A stretch of DNA of 64,000 nucleotides, taken from positions 9,176,001 through 9,240,000 of the forward strand of contig NC_060023.1 in assembly GCF_021134715.1 (NCBI RefSeq), written 5' to 3'. The stretch comes from Daphnia pulex. Lineage: Eukaryota; Arthropoda; Branchiopoda; Diplostraca; Daphniidae. The notes under the pieces are model-generated. The model ran no database searches. It saw nothing but the letters and a program-made list of their open reading frames with translations, and had not been told where the DNA came from. Shown here piece by piece: positions 11,514 to 25,374 of the stretch. The translations under genes were made by a program, and so were the position numbers. Each line of letters starts with the position of its first letter. The stretch's first letter is position 1.

Positions 11514-12971
11514 ATGGTCGTTACAAAAGTGGTCCCTGTCGTTCCAGTCGTCCCACCGCGTAACATTTCTTGGTGCTTTAAACCTCTGTTTTTGTGGATG
11601 CGCGTTTTAGGGATAGAACTCGATCCTACTAGCAATCCATATCGTCAAATTATCTTTATCTACGGTCTGATCATGTTACTATTATGTCAGTGGGCCAGCA
11701 TCAACTTATCTGCTAACAGCAATATCTTCATTGTTTCCTCGCCTATAACCGAGCGATCAAACAATTCAAATATTTCAACGTCCACTACACTTGGCTGGAA
11801 TTTAAAAATCGATGTCATCAATAATTGTTCTTTAATGGCCATTATTTGCCCAGCCTTTTTTTACATCGCCCACAGTCAGCGATGGCTTCGTTTACTGGAC
11901 GTCATGAAGAAATTTGATTTCGCTTATTGTAGATTCAACCGGGGCGAACGAGTGCGTCACTTCGTATTCATCGGATTCGTACCCATTCTATTGGTATAAA
12001 TTAAATAAAGTTGCCATTAATTGAGTCGCCGTTAAAATCGTTTTACTTCTTTATAGGAAATCGGAATAATGATTTACAACTTTAAAACATCTATACAAAG
12101 ATTGCCGCATGTATCCGCGTACCAGATTTATCTGATTTCATTCGCTTATTTTGCCAAGGTATTGCCAATCAGCGCATTAGTTTTATTCGGCTCTTTGGTT
12201 TGGCAGAGTGCCGCCTTTTACGGAGAAATTCAACAGGATGTTGAGAGGAAATTGAAGCTGAAGAAGGAAAACATTGGCAAATGGAAGCGCAGTCTAAATT
12301 TAGTCGACGAATTAGTCGACCGAATTAACGAATGTTTCGGCCTGATCCTGTTGGTGTCGATAGCCCACTTTTTCGTCGAGTTTATTGCACGTTCGTTTTA
12401 CATCATCAGCTGCTTTTTAAGGAACCAACTGGATTTGATTGACATCATAACCATGTCATCAAGGATTTTTCTTCTGTGGTACTTCGTCTGTTGTCCCTCA
12501 AAAGTTCAGGACAACGTATAGGCTAAGAATTTGATGTTACTTTTCACTTCTTATTTAGATCATTTTAGAATGCTTACATTTATTATTTGTTTGCTTTTAG
12601 GCTGTCCAAGTGGCCATTTCCCTTCGTAAAGTCGATTACGTTGACATTCATCTGAAAAATGAAGTACGTTGCGAATTTTGTCGTAGAGTTAATAACTTTT
12701 AGCATAACATTAACCAGTGTGTTATAAAATCTTTATATTCCGAAAGATCTCTTTCTTAACAACGGACATAATTCAGAACCTACCCGGAGTTTCCGCCTTG
12801 GGATATTTTGAAGTCAACACTCAGTTAATACCAAAGGTTTGCATAAAAGATAAGAATTGGATCATCAGTGATGAAGCTTAATTCATTGCTGCTTTCTTGT
12901 AGTTGATTGCAACTACCTTGACATACCTGGTGATTCTCTGTCAGTTTCAAACTTCTGAAAATAATGATTGA
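11514..12971 (+). CDS. Gustatory receptor-like gene 2
   Basis: Exons 11514-11993, 12057-12515, 12601-12663, 12747-12836 and 12903-12971 join to 386 residues. The last exon encodes LTYLVILCQF, an exact match to the TYhhhhhQF receptor signature. The start (MVVTKVVPVVPVVPP...) is shared with gene 3 and aligns with the MVVEKVVP start of gene 4. The stretch from about 11851 to 12295, including intron 1, is almost identical to gene 3, although the segments on either side are clearly diverged. The upstream 400 bp also resemble the region upstream of gene 3, so the promoter was probably duplicated as well. Confidence 0.88.
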
Positions 12972-13753
12972 ATACTGCCAGGAATAGACCTGCAGTTCAG
13001 CAGCACTTCAAAATGTTGGGCTTTTTTGTCATATACTGCTTAATAGAGCTGTGTAAAAGCGTATAGTTTAGGGTGCCAATTTAGTACGGTATTTGGCGAG
13101 CGTCCTTTGGCCACCTCCTTTTTTATGCCACTATTTTTTAAGTGTACTGTATTGGAGAAATTAACTTGTTGGACCCATCTAGATTGTTAAGATGTTCACT
13201 GCTTGCTGATTAAATTTTTAACACCCCACTCCTGGCTTGCCCTATAACACGCCACCACAAACTCCATTTGAGATCAGAGATCAATAAATATTACTATCTA
13301 GCGCATATTTGCTTTCTTTCTCAGTATAAAAAAGAGCCAGAAAAGTACAAATAAAACTGGTGCAGGTTATAATTACTGCTGATGTATATCAATTAAATCA
13401 TGACATGATATTGGGTCAGTGCGCAGTATGTTTTATCCGAGCAATATGTTTTACTGCGCTTTGACCGTCAGTCCCAATGAATTACCATGCAAATATATCT
13501 ACGCAGTTACCGTGGAAACCAATTTCTCAAGTATATAGCGCAACACATGCACGCAGCATGAAATTAATAATAAACTTTGTGATTCAACCAATCCAACCTG
13601 AGTATGTCCGTTTGTCAATTGCCACACTTTTTCAGTTTTCATACCTCATGCAATGTAGCGTGACTATTGACTTCGCATATAACTGCTTTTCAGCTATAAG
13701 CAAAATATAAACGTTATAGCTTGTTATTATAGAGGAAGCCTTCAGCACCCAGG

Positions 13754-15203
13754 ATGGTCGTAACAAAAGTGGTCCCTGTCGTTCCAGTCGTCCCACCCCA
13801 TAACATTTCTTGGTGTTTGAAACCTCTGTTTATGTGGATGCGCGTTTTAGGGATAGAGCTCGATCCTACTAGCAATCCATATCGTCAAATTATCTTTTTC
13901 TACGGTCTTGTAATGTTATTATTATGTCAGTGGGCTAATCTAAGCTTAACTGCTAATTACTTTAAATTTTCCACGTCTTTACCGAACATGCAACCGAAGA
14001 ATTCAAATATGTTAAAATCCTCTACATTTGTTTGGAATGTCACAATCGATGTCATCAATCATTTTTCTCTCATGAGCATTATTTGTCCAGCCTTTTTTTA
14101 CATCGCCCACAGTCAGCGATGGCTTCGTCTACTGGACGTCATGAAGAAATTTGATTTCGCTTATTGTAGATTCAACCGGGGCGAACGAGTGCGTCACTTC
14201 GTATTCGTCGGATTCGTACCCATTCTATTGGTATAAATTAAATAAAGTTGCCATTAATTGAGTCGCCGTTAAAATCGTTTTACTTCTCTATAGGAAATCG
14301 GAATAATGATTTACAACTTTAAAACATCTATACAAAGATTGCCGCATGTATCCGCGTACCAGATTTATCTGATTTCATTCGCTTATTTTGCCAAGGTATT
14401 GCCAATCAGCGCATTAGTTTTATTCGGCTCTTTGGTTTGGCAGAGTGCCGCCTTTTACGGAGAAATTCAACAGGATGTTGAGAGGAAATTGAAGATGAAG
14501 AAGGAAAACATTGGCAAATGGAAGCGCAGTCTGTCGCTAGTCGACGAATTAGTCGACCGAATCAACGATTGTTTTGGACTGATCCTGTTGGTGTCGATAG
14601 CCCACTTTTTTGTCGAGTTTATTGCACGTTCATTCTATCTCGTCAGCAGCCTTTTAAGGAACCAACTACATTTGATTGACATCATATCCATGTCATCGAG
14701 GATCTTTCTTCTGTGGTACTTCGTCTGCTGTCCGGCAAAATTACATAACGACGTATGATATTTTAATTCTTAATCTTTATCAACTTAATTACGTCATTAA
14801 GAAATGCGTGTGTCATTTGTTTGCTCTCAGGCTGTCCAAGTGGCAATTTCACTTCGTAAAATCGATCACGTTGATATTAATCTGAAAAATCAAGTACGTA
14901 TGGTGTATATTTTGTCGCTTATTTCGAAGCTCATTTTTATCATAACAACGGTACGTGTGTTAATCTTTCCGAAAGATCTCTTTCTTAACAGCGGACATAA
15001 TTCAGAGCCTGCCCAGAATTTCCGCCTTGGGATATTTCGAAGTCAACGTTCAGTTAATACCAAAGGTTTGCATAATAAAAGATAAGAATTGCGTCATCAG
15101 TGAAAATTATAATTTTAAATACGTTGTTTTCTTGTAGTTGATTGGAACAACTTTAACATACCTGGTGATTCTCTGTCAGTTTCAAAGTTCGGAAAATGGT
15201 TAA
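13754..15203 (+). CDS. Gustatory receptor-like gene 3
   Basis: Exons 13754-14230, 14294-14752, 14831-14893, 14976-15065 and 15138-15203 join to 384 residues, ending with LTYLVILCQFQSSENG. It is the closest paralogue of gene 2. The most divergent part is the predicted first extracellular loop (about residues 65-90), where ligand-related change would be expected. The conserved parts are exon 2 and the short 3' exons. All introns are phase 0 and canonical. Confidence 0.88.
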
Positions 15204-15600
15204 GACTGAATAATGACAGAAATACCTTGGAGTTCAGCATTTCATAATTTTTTTGTATAGTTTCCCATATTCTTTTCATACTGCATGCTATAGCTACTTA
15301 GCGTTGTAGTTTAAGTATAGTTAATTTATCATCTGCCTATCTCCTTTTCTCTGCAACTATTTCTCAAGAATCGTGGGTGTAGATGGCCATCATATTCGGC
15401 CTGTCTAGCCTGTACGTCTAAATAATGCACTTACGTCAAAAACCAATTTTTCAAGCGACGCATCCATAAAATAATCAATAAACTCTGAATCAACTGTTAT
15501 GTATGCCCGTTACAACTTATATTGTCTCTCGAGTAACAGTTGGTATCATGCAAAGTGAAGGTTGTGTTGGTGTTATAGATTGCGACATATCATACCCAGA

Positions 15601-17070
15601 ATGGTCGTTGAAAAAGTCGTTCCAGCCGAACCGCCGTGCAGGCCTTGCTGTAATATTTCTTGGTGTTTTAAACCTCTGTTTATATGGATGCGCATTTTAG
15701 GGATAGAACTAAACCCTATTTGTAATCCATTTCGCCAAATTACTTGCTTTTACGGACTTTTAATATTATTCACATGCCAGTGGGCTAGCATCACCTTAAC
15801 GGCTTATGGCAGTTTCCATAATTTTACCTTGCCCGTAACTAGCCGATCAAAGAATTCAAATATCTCAAAATCCGTTACATTTGGCTGGAATGTCTGGATT
15901 GATGTCATCAATCATTTCACTCTCATGGGTGTTGTTTGCCCAGCTTTTTTTTACATCGCCCACAGTCAGCGATGGCTTCATCTTTTGGAAGTCATGAAGA
16001 ACTTTCATTTGGCTTATTTTCAACGCAATCGTGACAAAATTGGTCGCAGCTTCGCATTCGTCGGATTCGTTCCCATTCTGTCTGTAAGTATATAGCCCTG
16101 GTTTATCTTTTATCCAATACATTCAAATCGTTTTACTTCTTTACAGGAAATCGGACTAATGATTTACAACCTCAAAACCAAAATAACAAATTTGCCGCAT
16201 GCATCCGCCTTCCAAATTTCCGTTTGTTTTTTCTCTTATTTCGCCAAAATAGTGCCAATCAGTGCGTTAGTTTTATTTTGCTCGGTTACTTGGCAAAGTG
16301 CCGCCTTTTACGGGGTGATTCAACAGGATGTTGAGAGGAACTTGTCTAATTTGAAGAAGGAAAACATCCGCAAATGGAAGCGCAGTCTGTCGCTAGTCGA
16401 CGAATTAGTCGATCGAATTAACGAATGTTTTGGACTGATCCTGTTGGTGTCGATCGCCCATTTTTCCGTCGAGTTTATTGCACGTTCGTTTTATTTCGTC
16501 AGCAGCATTTTAAGTCACCAATTGGAAGTCGTTTCAATCATATGCATGTCGTCAAGGATTTCTCTTCTCTGGTTCATCGTCTATTGTCCCGCAAAAGTCC
16601 ATCAAAGCGTAAGTTATTTTTTAAAAAGAAAACTTATATAAATAAACTTTTATGGGTTTATAGGAGGATGCCTGTGGCTATTTATATTTTTCTCTCAGGC
16701 TTTTCAGGTGGCAATTTCCCTTCATAAAATCGACCGTGTTGATGCTAATCTGAGAAAACAAGTACGTCATATTCATTTTTATTACACTAGCGCAAACAAT
16801 TTGTAGAGCGTAACGAAGCGTATTATGTTATCACTTACCGTTAGGTCTCTTTCTTAGCAATGGACATCATTCAGAATTTACCTTGTATTTCCGCCTTGGA
16901 TTATTTCGATGTCAATGTCCAGTTAATCCCAAAGGTTCGTATCAAATAAAATTAAAACAATATGTGTCGCATCTCATATAGTGAAAAATGTTTTCTTATA
17001 GCTGATTGGAACAACTTTAACATACCTGGGAATTCTCTATCAGTTTCAAACTTCGGAAACTAATGATTGA
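15601..17070 (+). CDS. Gustatory receptor-like gene 4
   Basis: Exons 15601-16083, 16147-16608, 16699-16761, 16845-16934 and 17002-17070 join to 388 residues, ending with LTYLGILYQFQTSETND. The frame stays open 13 codons upstream of 15601. I chose the ATG at 15601 because MVVEKVVP aligns with MVVTKVVP in genes 2 and 3. Compared with those, exon 2 has one extra residue (NLSNLKKENIRKWKR). The spacer to gene 3 is under 400 bp. Confidence 0.87.
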
Positions 17071-17416
17071 ACCTGAACAGAATGTCTTGTACAGTTAGGC
17101 ATCTAAAAAATTGGTTTTAATTTTCTATAATCTAGAAATAATGGCTTTAGTATAACTTATTAATTGCCTTATAACTTGTCCATACCACACCTTCCTCTAT
17201 ACAAGCCCCCGCAAAGTCCATTCGAGATATCAGAAATCAATAAACGAACACGCTAACATCACAAATGCTTTTACCAAATTGTCATGCAGACCACTTCGGC
17301 AACTACTGGATAATACACGTCTATTTTCGTTTCCCCCCGTGCACTCTTGAAGTTTTAAGAAATAAGAATTCTGTATGCTTTCATTGATATCACAGAGTAG
17401 CTATCAACTGGTTTGA

Positions 17417-18845
17417 ATGCATTTAGTAGTCCTCTCGCCCTTAAAAAACAATTTTGTTGCCACCGATCCGGTTGCTGGAATTTCCTGGTGTTTCCGACCT
17501 CTTTTCATTTGGATGAGAATCCTGGGAATCGATCTGTATCCTACCAGCCGGAAATCAATAAGACGCTATGGCCTTGTCATGCTGTTGCTGGGCACCTGGG
17601 CCCATATCGATAACAACTTGGATACGTTTCGAAAATTGTTGGCCAACAAATTGTCCGCGTCCGCCACCTTAGACTGGAATATCGGGATAGACTACGTGAA
17701 TAATTTTTGTTTCATAGTTTTAGTTTCCCATCAAATCTTTTACGTCGCTAGAAACCAATGGCAGCTTCTGTGGGGTCACATCGTCAAATTCGATTCAGAT
17801 TATTGCCGATTATTCAATCACAAATTGTTGCGCAAATTATTGCTCATTGGTTTCTTGTCTCCGCTGCTGGTGGGTATATAAATAGTTATAGACGTTTTTA
17901 ATATTTTCACTTCACTGTTTATTATGCATTTATTTATCTAGGAAATCTGTAACACACTCTTCATTTTTTCGGCGATCCTTCCGGACTTTGCCAAGGATTC
18001 CACTTACCGCAAATGCATCACCGTATTAGCGTTCTTCTCTAAGATATTGCCAATCAGCGCGCTAGTTTTGTATTGCTCTGTGGCCTGGCTGAGTTCCTTA
18101 TTTTACGAGGAAATTCGAAAAGACATCTACTACACGAAGGTAATCAACGAGAAAAATATCCGCAAGTGGAAGTGCAGCCTGGTTCTGGCCGGAGAAGTTG
18201 TCGATCGCATCAACGACACTTTCGGGCTGATCCTTTTGATATCCGTCACCCACTTCTTTGTCGATTTGATTTCCCACTTGTTCTACACTTGGAATCATAT
18301 TTCGAGCTTGACTCGACTAGGGGCAACAATATATTTAGTCAATGTCCTACGAAAATTAGTTTTCTTCTGGTTCATCGTCTGGACTCCGACTGAAATTTAT
18401 CGCAAAGTATGTTCATTTTCAGGTAGAAATGTCAAATAAGTAGCTATTTTGATTGCAGGCCTTCAAGGTGGTTATTTTATTGCGAAAAATCAACTGTGTC
18501 CAATTCCATCTTCAAAAACAAGTTCGTACAATATTTTATTTTGCATGGTAAAGTATTACTATAGATGTGTTTAAGTCTGTTAATGTTATTTAAGGTACAT
18601 TTTTTAGCGCTGGACACGTTCAAAAATTTGCCACAAATATCTTCACTGGGCTACTTTGACGTCAACTTTCGGCTGCTGCCAAAGGTAAAAGTCGATATCA
18701 GATGAGCGATTTTCATTTTAGTGTCTAATTATTTCAGATTGTATTATTACATCGATTTAGTTTATTCGTTTCGCAGTTGATAGGAACGATACTAACGTAT
18801 CTCGTCATCCTCTACCAGTTTCAGTCGTCAGAGAAAAAGCCCTGA
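17417..18845 (+). CDS. Gustatory receptor-like gene 5
   Basis: Exons 17417-17869, 17942-18406, 18459-18521, 18595-18684 and 18777-18845 join to 379 residues. The protein starts MHLVVLSPLKNN, then GISWCFRPLFIWMRILGI, and ends LTYLVILYQFQSSEKKP. It is closer to gene 1 in exon 2 (both share KCSLVLAGEVVD) than to genes 2-4, so genes 1 and 5 form a pair that flanks the younger 2-4 group. The exon 1 donor is GTGGGT rather than GTAAGT-like. It is the last member of the plus-strand array. Confidence 0.86.
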
Positions 18846-21800
18846 TTCAATTCCACATGTTGTGTAGCTTTTATTTTCGCAAGAGTCAACATACTTTTAT
18901 TTCTGAGTATAAATAATGACTAACGATAATCCGCTTATTCGGTTTACGTCATCCGTCTATGTCAATATTTGTATTATTCGCCTCCTTTGTGGAACTCGAC
19001 ACAAAGTCAATAATGAATGCACATTGAGTTGACGTCATATCTCTGTAAATATTTCTTTTTTTTTTACAAAGCAAACAATTCTTAAAAAAAAAAAAAATTA
19101 TTTATGGGCTTGGATTTGCCCAGTTAACCGGTGCCGAAAACCAAAAGTGAATTTTTTGCGTTTTGTTCTACGCCACAAAGCGATCGACCGCGCGAGCGAT
19201 TCAAAAATTGTTTACTTTCTCTCTCTGGCACACACACAGCGGTGGTGGGATCTTGTGTGTCGCTCATTATTTGATTGCTGTAGCCTTTTCGATGAGCGTC
19301 CAACCGAACGTGGGAAAAAAAAGAAAGAAAAATAATATAATAAGAAACCGCGACGCACGGGCATTGAATGCATCAAATCGTCCGTCTCGGAATATTTACG
19401 ATTTCTATAGGCATCATCATCCAGCCCGGTATACCGACGATATCAATTGTGGCCCTGTCAAAATTGATCAATCGCCCATTGTGCGGGACGAAAGTATTTT
19501 GGGAAACAATTCAGCAGCAAATATATAACGCGCGCGCTTCAATGACGAAAAGGGAAACCTGCTCCTGCTGGGCCATATCATTTGACTATATAACCATCGA
19601 AAGAGGAAGAGTTGGTGCTGGCCTTGCTGGTAGAGAGAACTTGCCCTTGCTGTGATTCCGAAAACCCCCAGAAATCGAAATAAATGTACATAAAAGACCA
19701 TCAGGAGAAACATAAAAGAGTATTTTGGTTTGTTATAATAACAGTAAAAACCTATTTTGGGAGGGGGATGTTTCAAATCAAACTCGAAACGAAGAGTGAG
19801 TATTTTCTCATCTTAATTCACTTCAAATTAGGGCCAGCGCCGGCCATTCCGGGACCGTTAGATTCCCAGGTAAAAAAAAAAAGAAATCCATAGGGACCGG
19901 ACCATCTTAATATAATGACCTAGGGCACACAGCAGTACGTTGCACCAGGGTTAGCATTGTCCATCGAAGAATTTACCACCCAAAAAAAAGAACTTCCGGG
20001 TGTTTTTTCAGCAGTTTGCTGCATTGAAATCAATTTTAAATCAAGAGAAAATAATCAACTGTATTAGGATATTTAACTTTTACCATATCAGCAACACTCG
20101 TCAACTTCTGAATTAGAACACCTTTGGTCACGAATTTGTTGATTTATACTTATCGAGCGCATCGGTTTTTGACGAGAAAGAAGAGCAGCAATTATGAATA
20201 TTCAGAGCTATTCAATCCAGCTTTTATAGTGTCTAATAACAATGTCTTCGAGTCGACATGCAAAAAGATGCAACACTCTGATGCCCATCTGAGAGCTGTT
20301 ATTTATTACAACGCCATCAGCGACGTATGTAATAAAAATTGGGTTTGACATGAATGATACAGAAGTCGGCAGTTTACACAGCACATAACATTACGTATTG
20401 CAAATCTTGACCAAAAAAAAAAATAAAACGATTTTTCCTGTGTCGTAATCGCGGTGTCGAGAGGGTATGTCGAAACGGTAATTTGTCCGCTGCGTCGTAA
20501 TCGAGAACAAATGGCCGATAGACCGAATGAAACGGGAGTCCTTATAGACGACATTTCGTTGATGGACGCAGACACTTGTAAAACTCGGCCTTTTTTTTCG
20601 TGAATTTCTGTTTGATTTCCCGTTAGTATTTAAATTTTTCTCGGAAGACGACGAGACAAGAACCGCGTTGACCGAGACAACCAACCTCGTTTGTTGAGAT
20701 TGCCTATAACATAAACTAAGTAACGGCCATTGAAAGATTTAAAAAAAACCGTCGGCTGCAACACTGTCGATGGAGAGCCGAGGGCTAAAGATTGATCAGA
20801 CAGTTGAACACGTTAGCCATTTAGTCGACAAACCGAAACGCACCTATACAGTCATCCTGGCCGTGTCCCAAAAGAAAAAGGAGAAAGTCCCACTAATACA
20901 ACAGCTGAGAAAGTCAAGAGCTTTCCAATCTTGACTGGGCTGTGAATGGGAAATATATTTCTAAACCCACAGCACGCATCGCAGATGCACGAAAAGGAGT
21001 CCCAGCAGCGCGTCCATTCAATGCGCAGCAAAAAGTGACGGGGACAATTGATGAAGGGAACTGATTGCGTAATAGACGTGATTGCTCACAGATGCTACAC
21101 CCTTGTTTGAAAAGAAGCGGAAATGTATATATGTACAGGCGGAAGTGAACAACTATACACGATGCATTTTCAAGGCCAAGAAATGTGTGTACATGTTCGT
21201 CATTATATACCATAACTTTGACATTTGAATATAATACGTAATAGTTCGCAGCCGGTGGATGGATTTGATTTCCGTCGTACGACGACAAAGTCACGAATTG
21301 TACACCCTTTGGCTTCTTATTGTCCATGTATACTTTTGTGTCCAAATATATTTCTCCTCAATCTCACGATCATCTTATTATTTCATCATATACATTTAAG
21401 TATTTTCCAAAAAAAATTTAATTAAACAAATCAAATGGCAACTATAACTTGTTAAGTTTATGTGGAAACATAAAAATAAAAAACTGGAAATTATAACGCG
21501 GGGATTTCCTGGAAATATACAGGGGCAGAGTATATATAGCGGACCCGGTGATCTTATAAGAACAGTTACAAATGATTTATTGCCAAAGTTTTTTTTAATT
21601 CAAATTTCCACATGCGGATATAATTGCATCTTTATAAAAAGAAATAATAACACGCGCACTGTACCTATACACCAACGTTGGTGTGTACAAGCTCATTGGT
21701 TGCTTTGTTTTGCCCTTGATTCTGGTCTCTAACCGCACTATATATGCAATCAATCAAGTTTAAATGCCAACCAAAAATAACTCACGTGGAGAACACGACA

Positions 21801-23199
21801 GCCTGCGATTAAAATCGCATCAAGAACCAAATAACCAGAGAAAAAATGAGCGAAAAGGAGACGAGCGCTGAACTCTTGTTGTAAAACCCTGGGCGGGAGC
21901 CCTGCGATAACGTTAGTCAATAAGGAGTCATTTATTTACGCGTACCACGAAAAGAGGTAGATTATTATATTATTAGCATTACTACTCACGTTCAAAATGC
22001 GAATGATTCTTTCGAAGTTGTTTTGTATTTAGTTTCTTCCCTTTTACGACCATACTTTTCGCTATGAGCGCCTTGGGGGCGAACATCATTTTTTGCGCAA
22101 TCCTTTTCAACTTCGTGGGTCCGAATTCGCCTACACGAATATTTTAAAAAATAATTCCAAAAATGCCAAATGGGTTTCCTGCTGGTCCTCAGCCAAAATA
22201 ACTCACATCATCCCACGCCGTTTTGAATGCAATAAGATGCTAAGATAAATTCATTCTTCTGAATTCTCTGCATTGTCGTTAAATCCATAAAGTATAGATT
22301 TAACTAGACTTAATCGGATTACACAGCAGCAGCTTTAATATAATTCACCGAATATTAAGGAAGATTTACCACCATTAAAAAGATCATTTCGTCTGTTTGT
22401 CAAATCAACAAAAATAAGTTTCTCTTTGAAATTTTTTAATTAACAGTTGCAGAAATAATGACCAGAAAGGATAATTACTGGGTGCTAAGTACCACCGTTG
22501 GACAAGTGGGCAATGATATAGGTATAACGTCTGCGGGAAGAATGTAAGAGCCTGTTGCAAATAAGTAACACACTGTAATAGATTGTCGGTTTGAAAACAT
22601 CATCATGCAGATGTATGTCTGACGCAACTGTAGAGAGAGTCTCTTGTACAGGTAGGATGAGTGAAGGCTATCCAACTCAAGGTGAAACGTAATACTACTA
22701 CGACTTCCACTCGGTTCGTGCATCCATCGTCGTGACTTGGTTGAGTCCATATGTCTGATGACGTAACAACGCAACAAAGCAATCACGTGTCATTTGTGAG
22801 GGCCTCGCGTGTTTTTCCCGTTCACCGTATCTATTACTCTCGACAGATGTTCGCGGAGAGAAACGACTAGATGATGTAGAGCTATACTACCACCGTAGGC
22901 TACGTCTACGGTTGTTGTTGTAAAAGTATGTTCACGACCGCTATACAGGCTATAACGATTGCGCAGTAGGGAACTAGCAAACGGGGGAAAAAACAAAAAT
23001 ACAAAAACAAAACAAAACAAGGACTACAAGAAAATATACGACAGACATCCTGTCAGAAAAATTGTCTATACACATTTTATCAACAATCAACAAATACAGA
23101 TAGTCTAAAAACGAATAGTTATTTAACGATAGGCCCTACTCGTAGAAATATTTGTCTAAAGAAAGAATATGAACGGGATCGACTCAAATTCTTGGTATG
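18846..23199. other. Long AT-rich spacer, first part
   Basis: No gene is confidently supported in about 4.3 kb. Homopolymer runs occur near 19056 and 19084-19097. Several frames of 60-140 codons exist, but they overlap on both strands and match no family I know. One possible minus-strand exon is listed at 21990-22130. Confidence 0.5.
21990..22130 (-). CDS. Possible internal coding exon of an unknown gene
   Basis: On the minus strand a GTGTAG acceptor just above 22130 and a consensus GTGAGT donor just below 21990 bracket 141 bp. The open frame reads EFGPTKLKRIAQKMMF and continues as a basic stretch. The strong donor and Lys/Arg-rich frame look exon-like, but the family is not recognised. A compatible next exon could lie at 21786-21901. 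A small plus-strand frame overlaps. This is a weak call based only on splice sites and composition. Confidence 0.28.
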
Positions 23200-24290
23200 C
23201 GAGGTGGTGCCGGTGTGGCGGCAGGTCCCTTTGGGTCAAAAAAATTGTCTTGTTGCATTTTGCTTGAAACTTCAAGCTTGAAACTTTAAACAATTGTTTA
23301 AAGTTTGAATATTTTCGAATGTGATGGTTTACCCACCGGAAAAGTTTGCGAGGTACGAAAACAAGCCTGATCTGCAGTCGTTCGACAAATGAGATTTTTT
23401 TAGTGAACCCTTAAACTGAGAAAAAAACAAAACGGAGAGAGAAAACAGTTGTACAGTCAACCGCCTAGCTCAGGGATAAACATACTCCGTGACTGACTAT
23501 AGACTACGTAACGATTGATAATCAACGCCACCAAAAATTGTCCAAAAGGAAGAATAAGATCAATTTGGTCCTACCTTTATGCCTGGGAAATACAGCCAGG
23601 CATCCACAGTTGCTCCATCCATCCGCTAAAGAGTTAAATGACACCAGCAGACGGGATAGGGTAAAAAGGGTGTCCTCGTGAATACACCCACATTCACATG
23701 GGCGTACACGAGTTCATTTAAAGAAAGGGAAAAAAGAGAGCCGTAACTCGATTGACATTGTCGGTAGTTTTCCCAATGCGATGCGATGCTTTTTATCTAA
23801 ATAAAAATAGGAAATGGGTTACGAAAAAAATTGACAGAAGCAACAAGTCAGGAAAAGTTGAAAATGAGACTCTGGGTAAACCAATTCAACAAAATTATTA
23901 ATAAATAGGAGGATTCAAGGTTTACATGTAATAAACTGCATTGATGCAGGTATATGCAACATTAAAAAATCTAGTAGGTCACAGGTCAATTGAAGTAGCG
24001 AAAATCATTATACCCAAGCGATGATCCTGAGTTTGCTGAACTGACAGGGAAACACCTGCACAAGCCAAACTTGCATATTGTGTGGTTATAATGGCTGGCC
24101 TCAAATCTGCAAAAGAGAAAAAGTTTATACAGTACAAACAAACTGCCATGGATCGACAGGGCAATCAAATGGCAAATGCCAGTCTGAAGTCTGAACTAAC
24201 ATTCCCCAAATTTGGAACAGGTTTAACTCTTCTATAGCTCCCACAATAATTATATTCGTATTATTAGTTCTATTTACCCGCTAAACAGCA
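23200..24290. repeat. Dispersed duplication, copy A
   Basis: This segment aligns with 34075-35160 in the same orientation, with many small insertions and deletions. Clearly shared landmarks are ggtgtggcggcaggtc near the left end, a block around 23575-23650, caggaaaagttgaaaatgag, and cctcaaatctgc. No terminal inverted repeats or target-site duplications are evident. It could be an old segmental duplication or part of a mobile element. A short conserved splice-bounded frame inside it is listed separately. Confidence 0.75.
23575..23622 (-). CDS. Possible first coding micro-exon, copy A
   Basis: The minus-strand frame MDGATVDAWLYFPGIK ends exactly at a GTAGG splice donor and would leave phase 0. 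The second copy of this duplication encodes MDGATVEAWLYFPGIK with the same donor; the only amino-acid change is Asp to Glu. Conservation in a region that otherwise diverges suggests constraint. I could not find the next exon and do not recognise the peptide. It may also be an upstream open frame. Confidence 0.35.
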
Positions 24291-25374
24291 TGGAGTATGA
24301 CGGTTATCTAAAACAAATAAATCTATAAGAATGTAAATTTGGAACTTTGTCTAGCTGACTTTTTCGAAATTTTCAACTAAACGAAAGCAGACGACACTAG
24401 TCTAATTTTCTTCTAAAGTTCTAATCAGCATGCTTACGATAATACGATAATCGATAGAAATTAGTAGGTCTAATATCAGAGCTGGCCTAATGATAAAAAA
24501 TTCACCTCAAAATCCAAACCGCTCAAAAACGATAAGGGAATAAGTTGGGGAAATAAGTTTTCTGTTTGGTATAAATAATCCCTCGGTAGAAAAATCGAAA
24601 AGAGGGAATAAAAACTTTAACTATAATAGTTACGCGATAACCTAAAAAAACGGCAGAGTTCTTCCCATACAAGGCCTTTTGTTTTTTTTGTTGTTTTTAA
24701 TGATCAAAGCTGTTGACGCACAAACGCGACTCTCCCAGAGACGAATTTACATATAGTGTATGCAAATAATGATAGCTTTCCCTTTTTGTTTTTCTTCTTT
24801 TCTCTTTGTGTGTGCAGCGGAGCGGCACACGCACACATACTACACCGTTTCGCTACAAACATCTTCTTCTTTTGGGTTGCATAGAATTAAAATTTCAAAA
24901 TCGACTTTCTCGTCGACAATTAGCGGGGGCAGCGGAAGCGGAGAAATTGTGCAAGACAGAATTCAAGATTCGTGTATAGGCAAACAAAAAGTTGTACTCG
25001 TATATTTTCAATAGAGTATTCACACCAGAATTATACTGGATAAGATAATTATTATAGAAAGTGGAGGAAAAAAAAAGGGCGCGAAGAGAAAATGATTCAA
25101 ATGTCAAATAATAAAATGGGATTGATGATATACTCGAGCGCACAGACAAATGAACAAAATGGATGAGAGAAAAAAAATTATTAGCATATTTAAAAAAAAA
25201 AAGGCCGATACTATATTTGATTAATAATATTGCTTTAACTAAAAAATAGAGATTGGCCAGTGTCAATACAAAAAAAAAATTATTTGCGGTTATTTTTGTA
25301 ACGGAATAAAATCACCACGAAATTCTTGCGCTTCTCTTTTGATTCCACATCGATCCTCTCCTGCCGGATTGAAT
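24291..25374. other. Long AT-rich spacer, second part
   Basis: No gene is supported. The region is AT-rich with A-runs near 25070 and 25190-25201. It lies downstream of the UDP-glycosyltransferase stop and may include that gene's 3' UTR. Confidence 0.45.

Noticed and set aside
20914-21345. 143-codon minus-strand frame
   Set aside because: No domain, no signal peptide of good form, no conserved splice neighbours; probably chance in the spacer.
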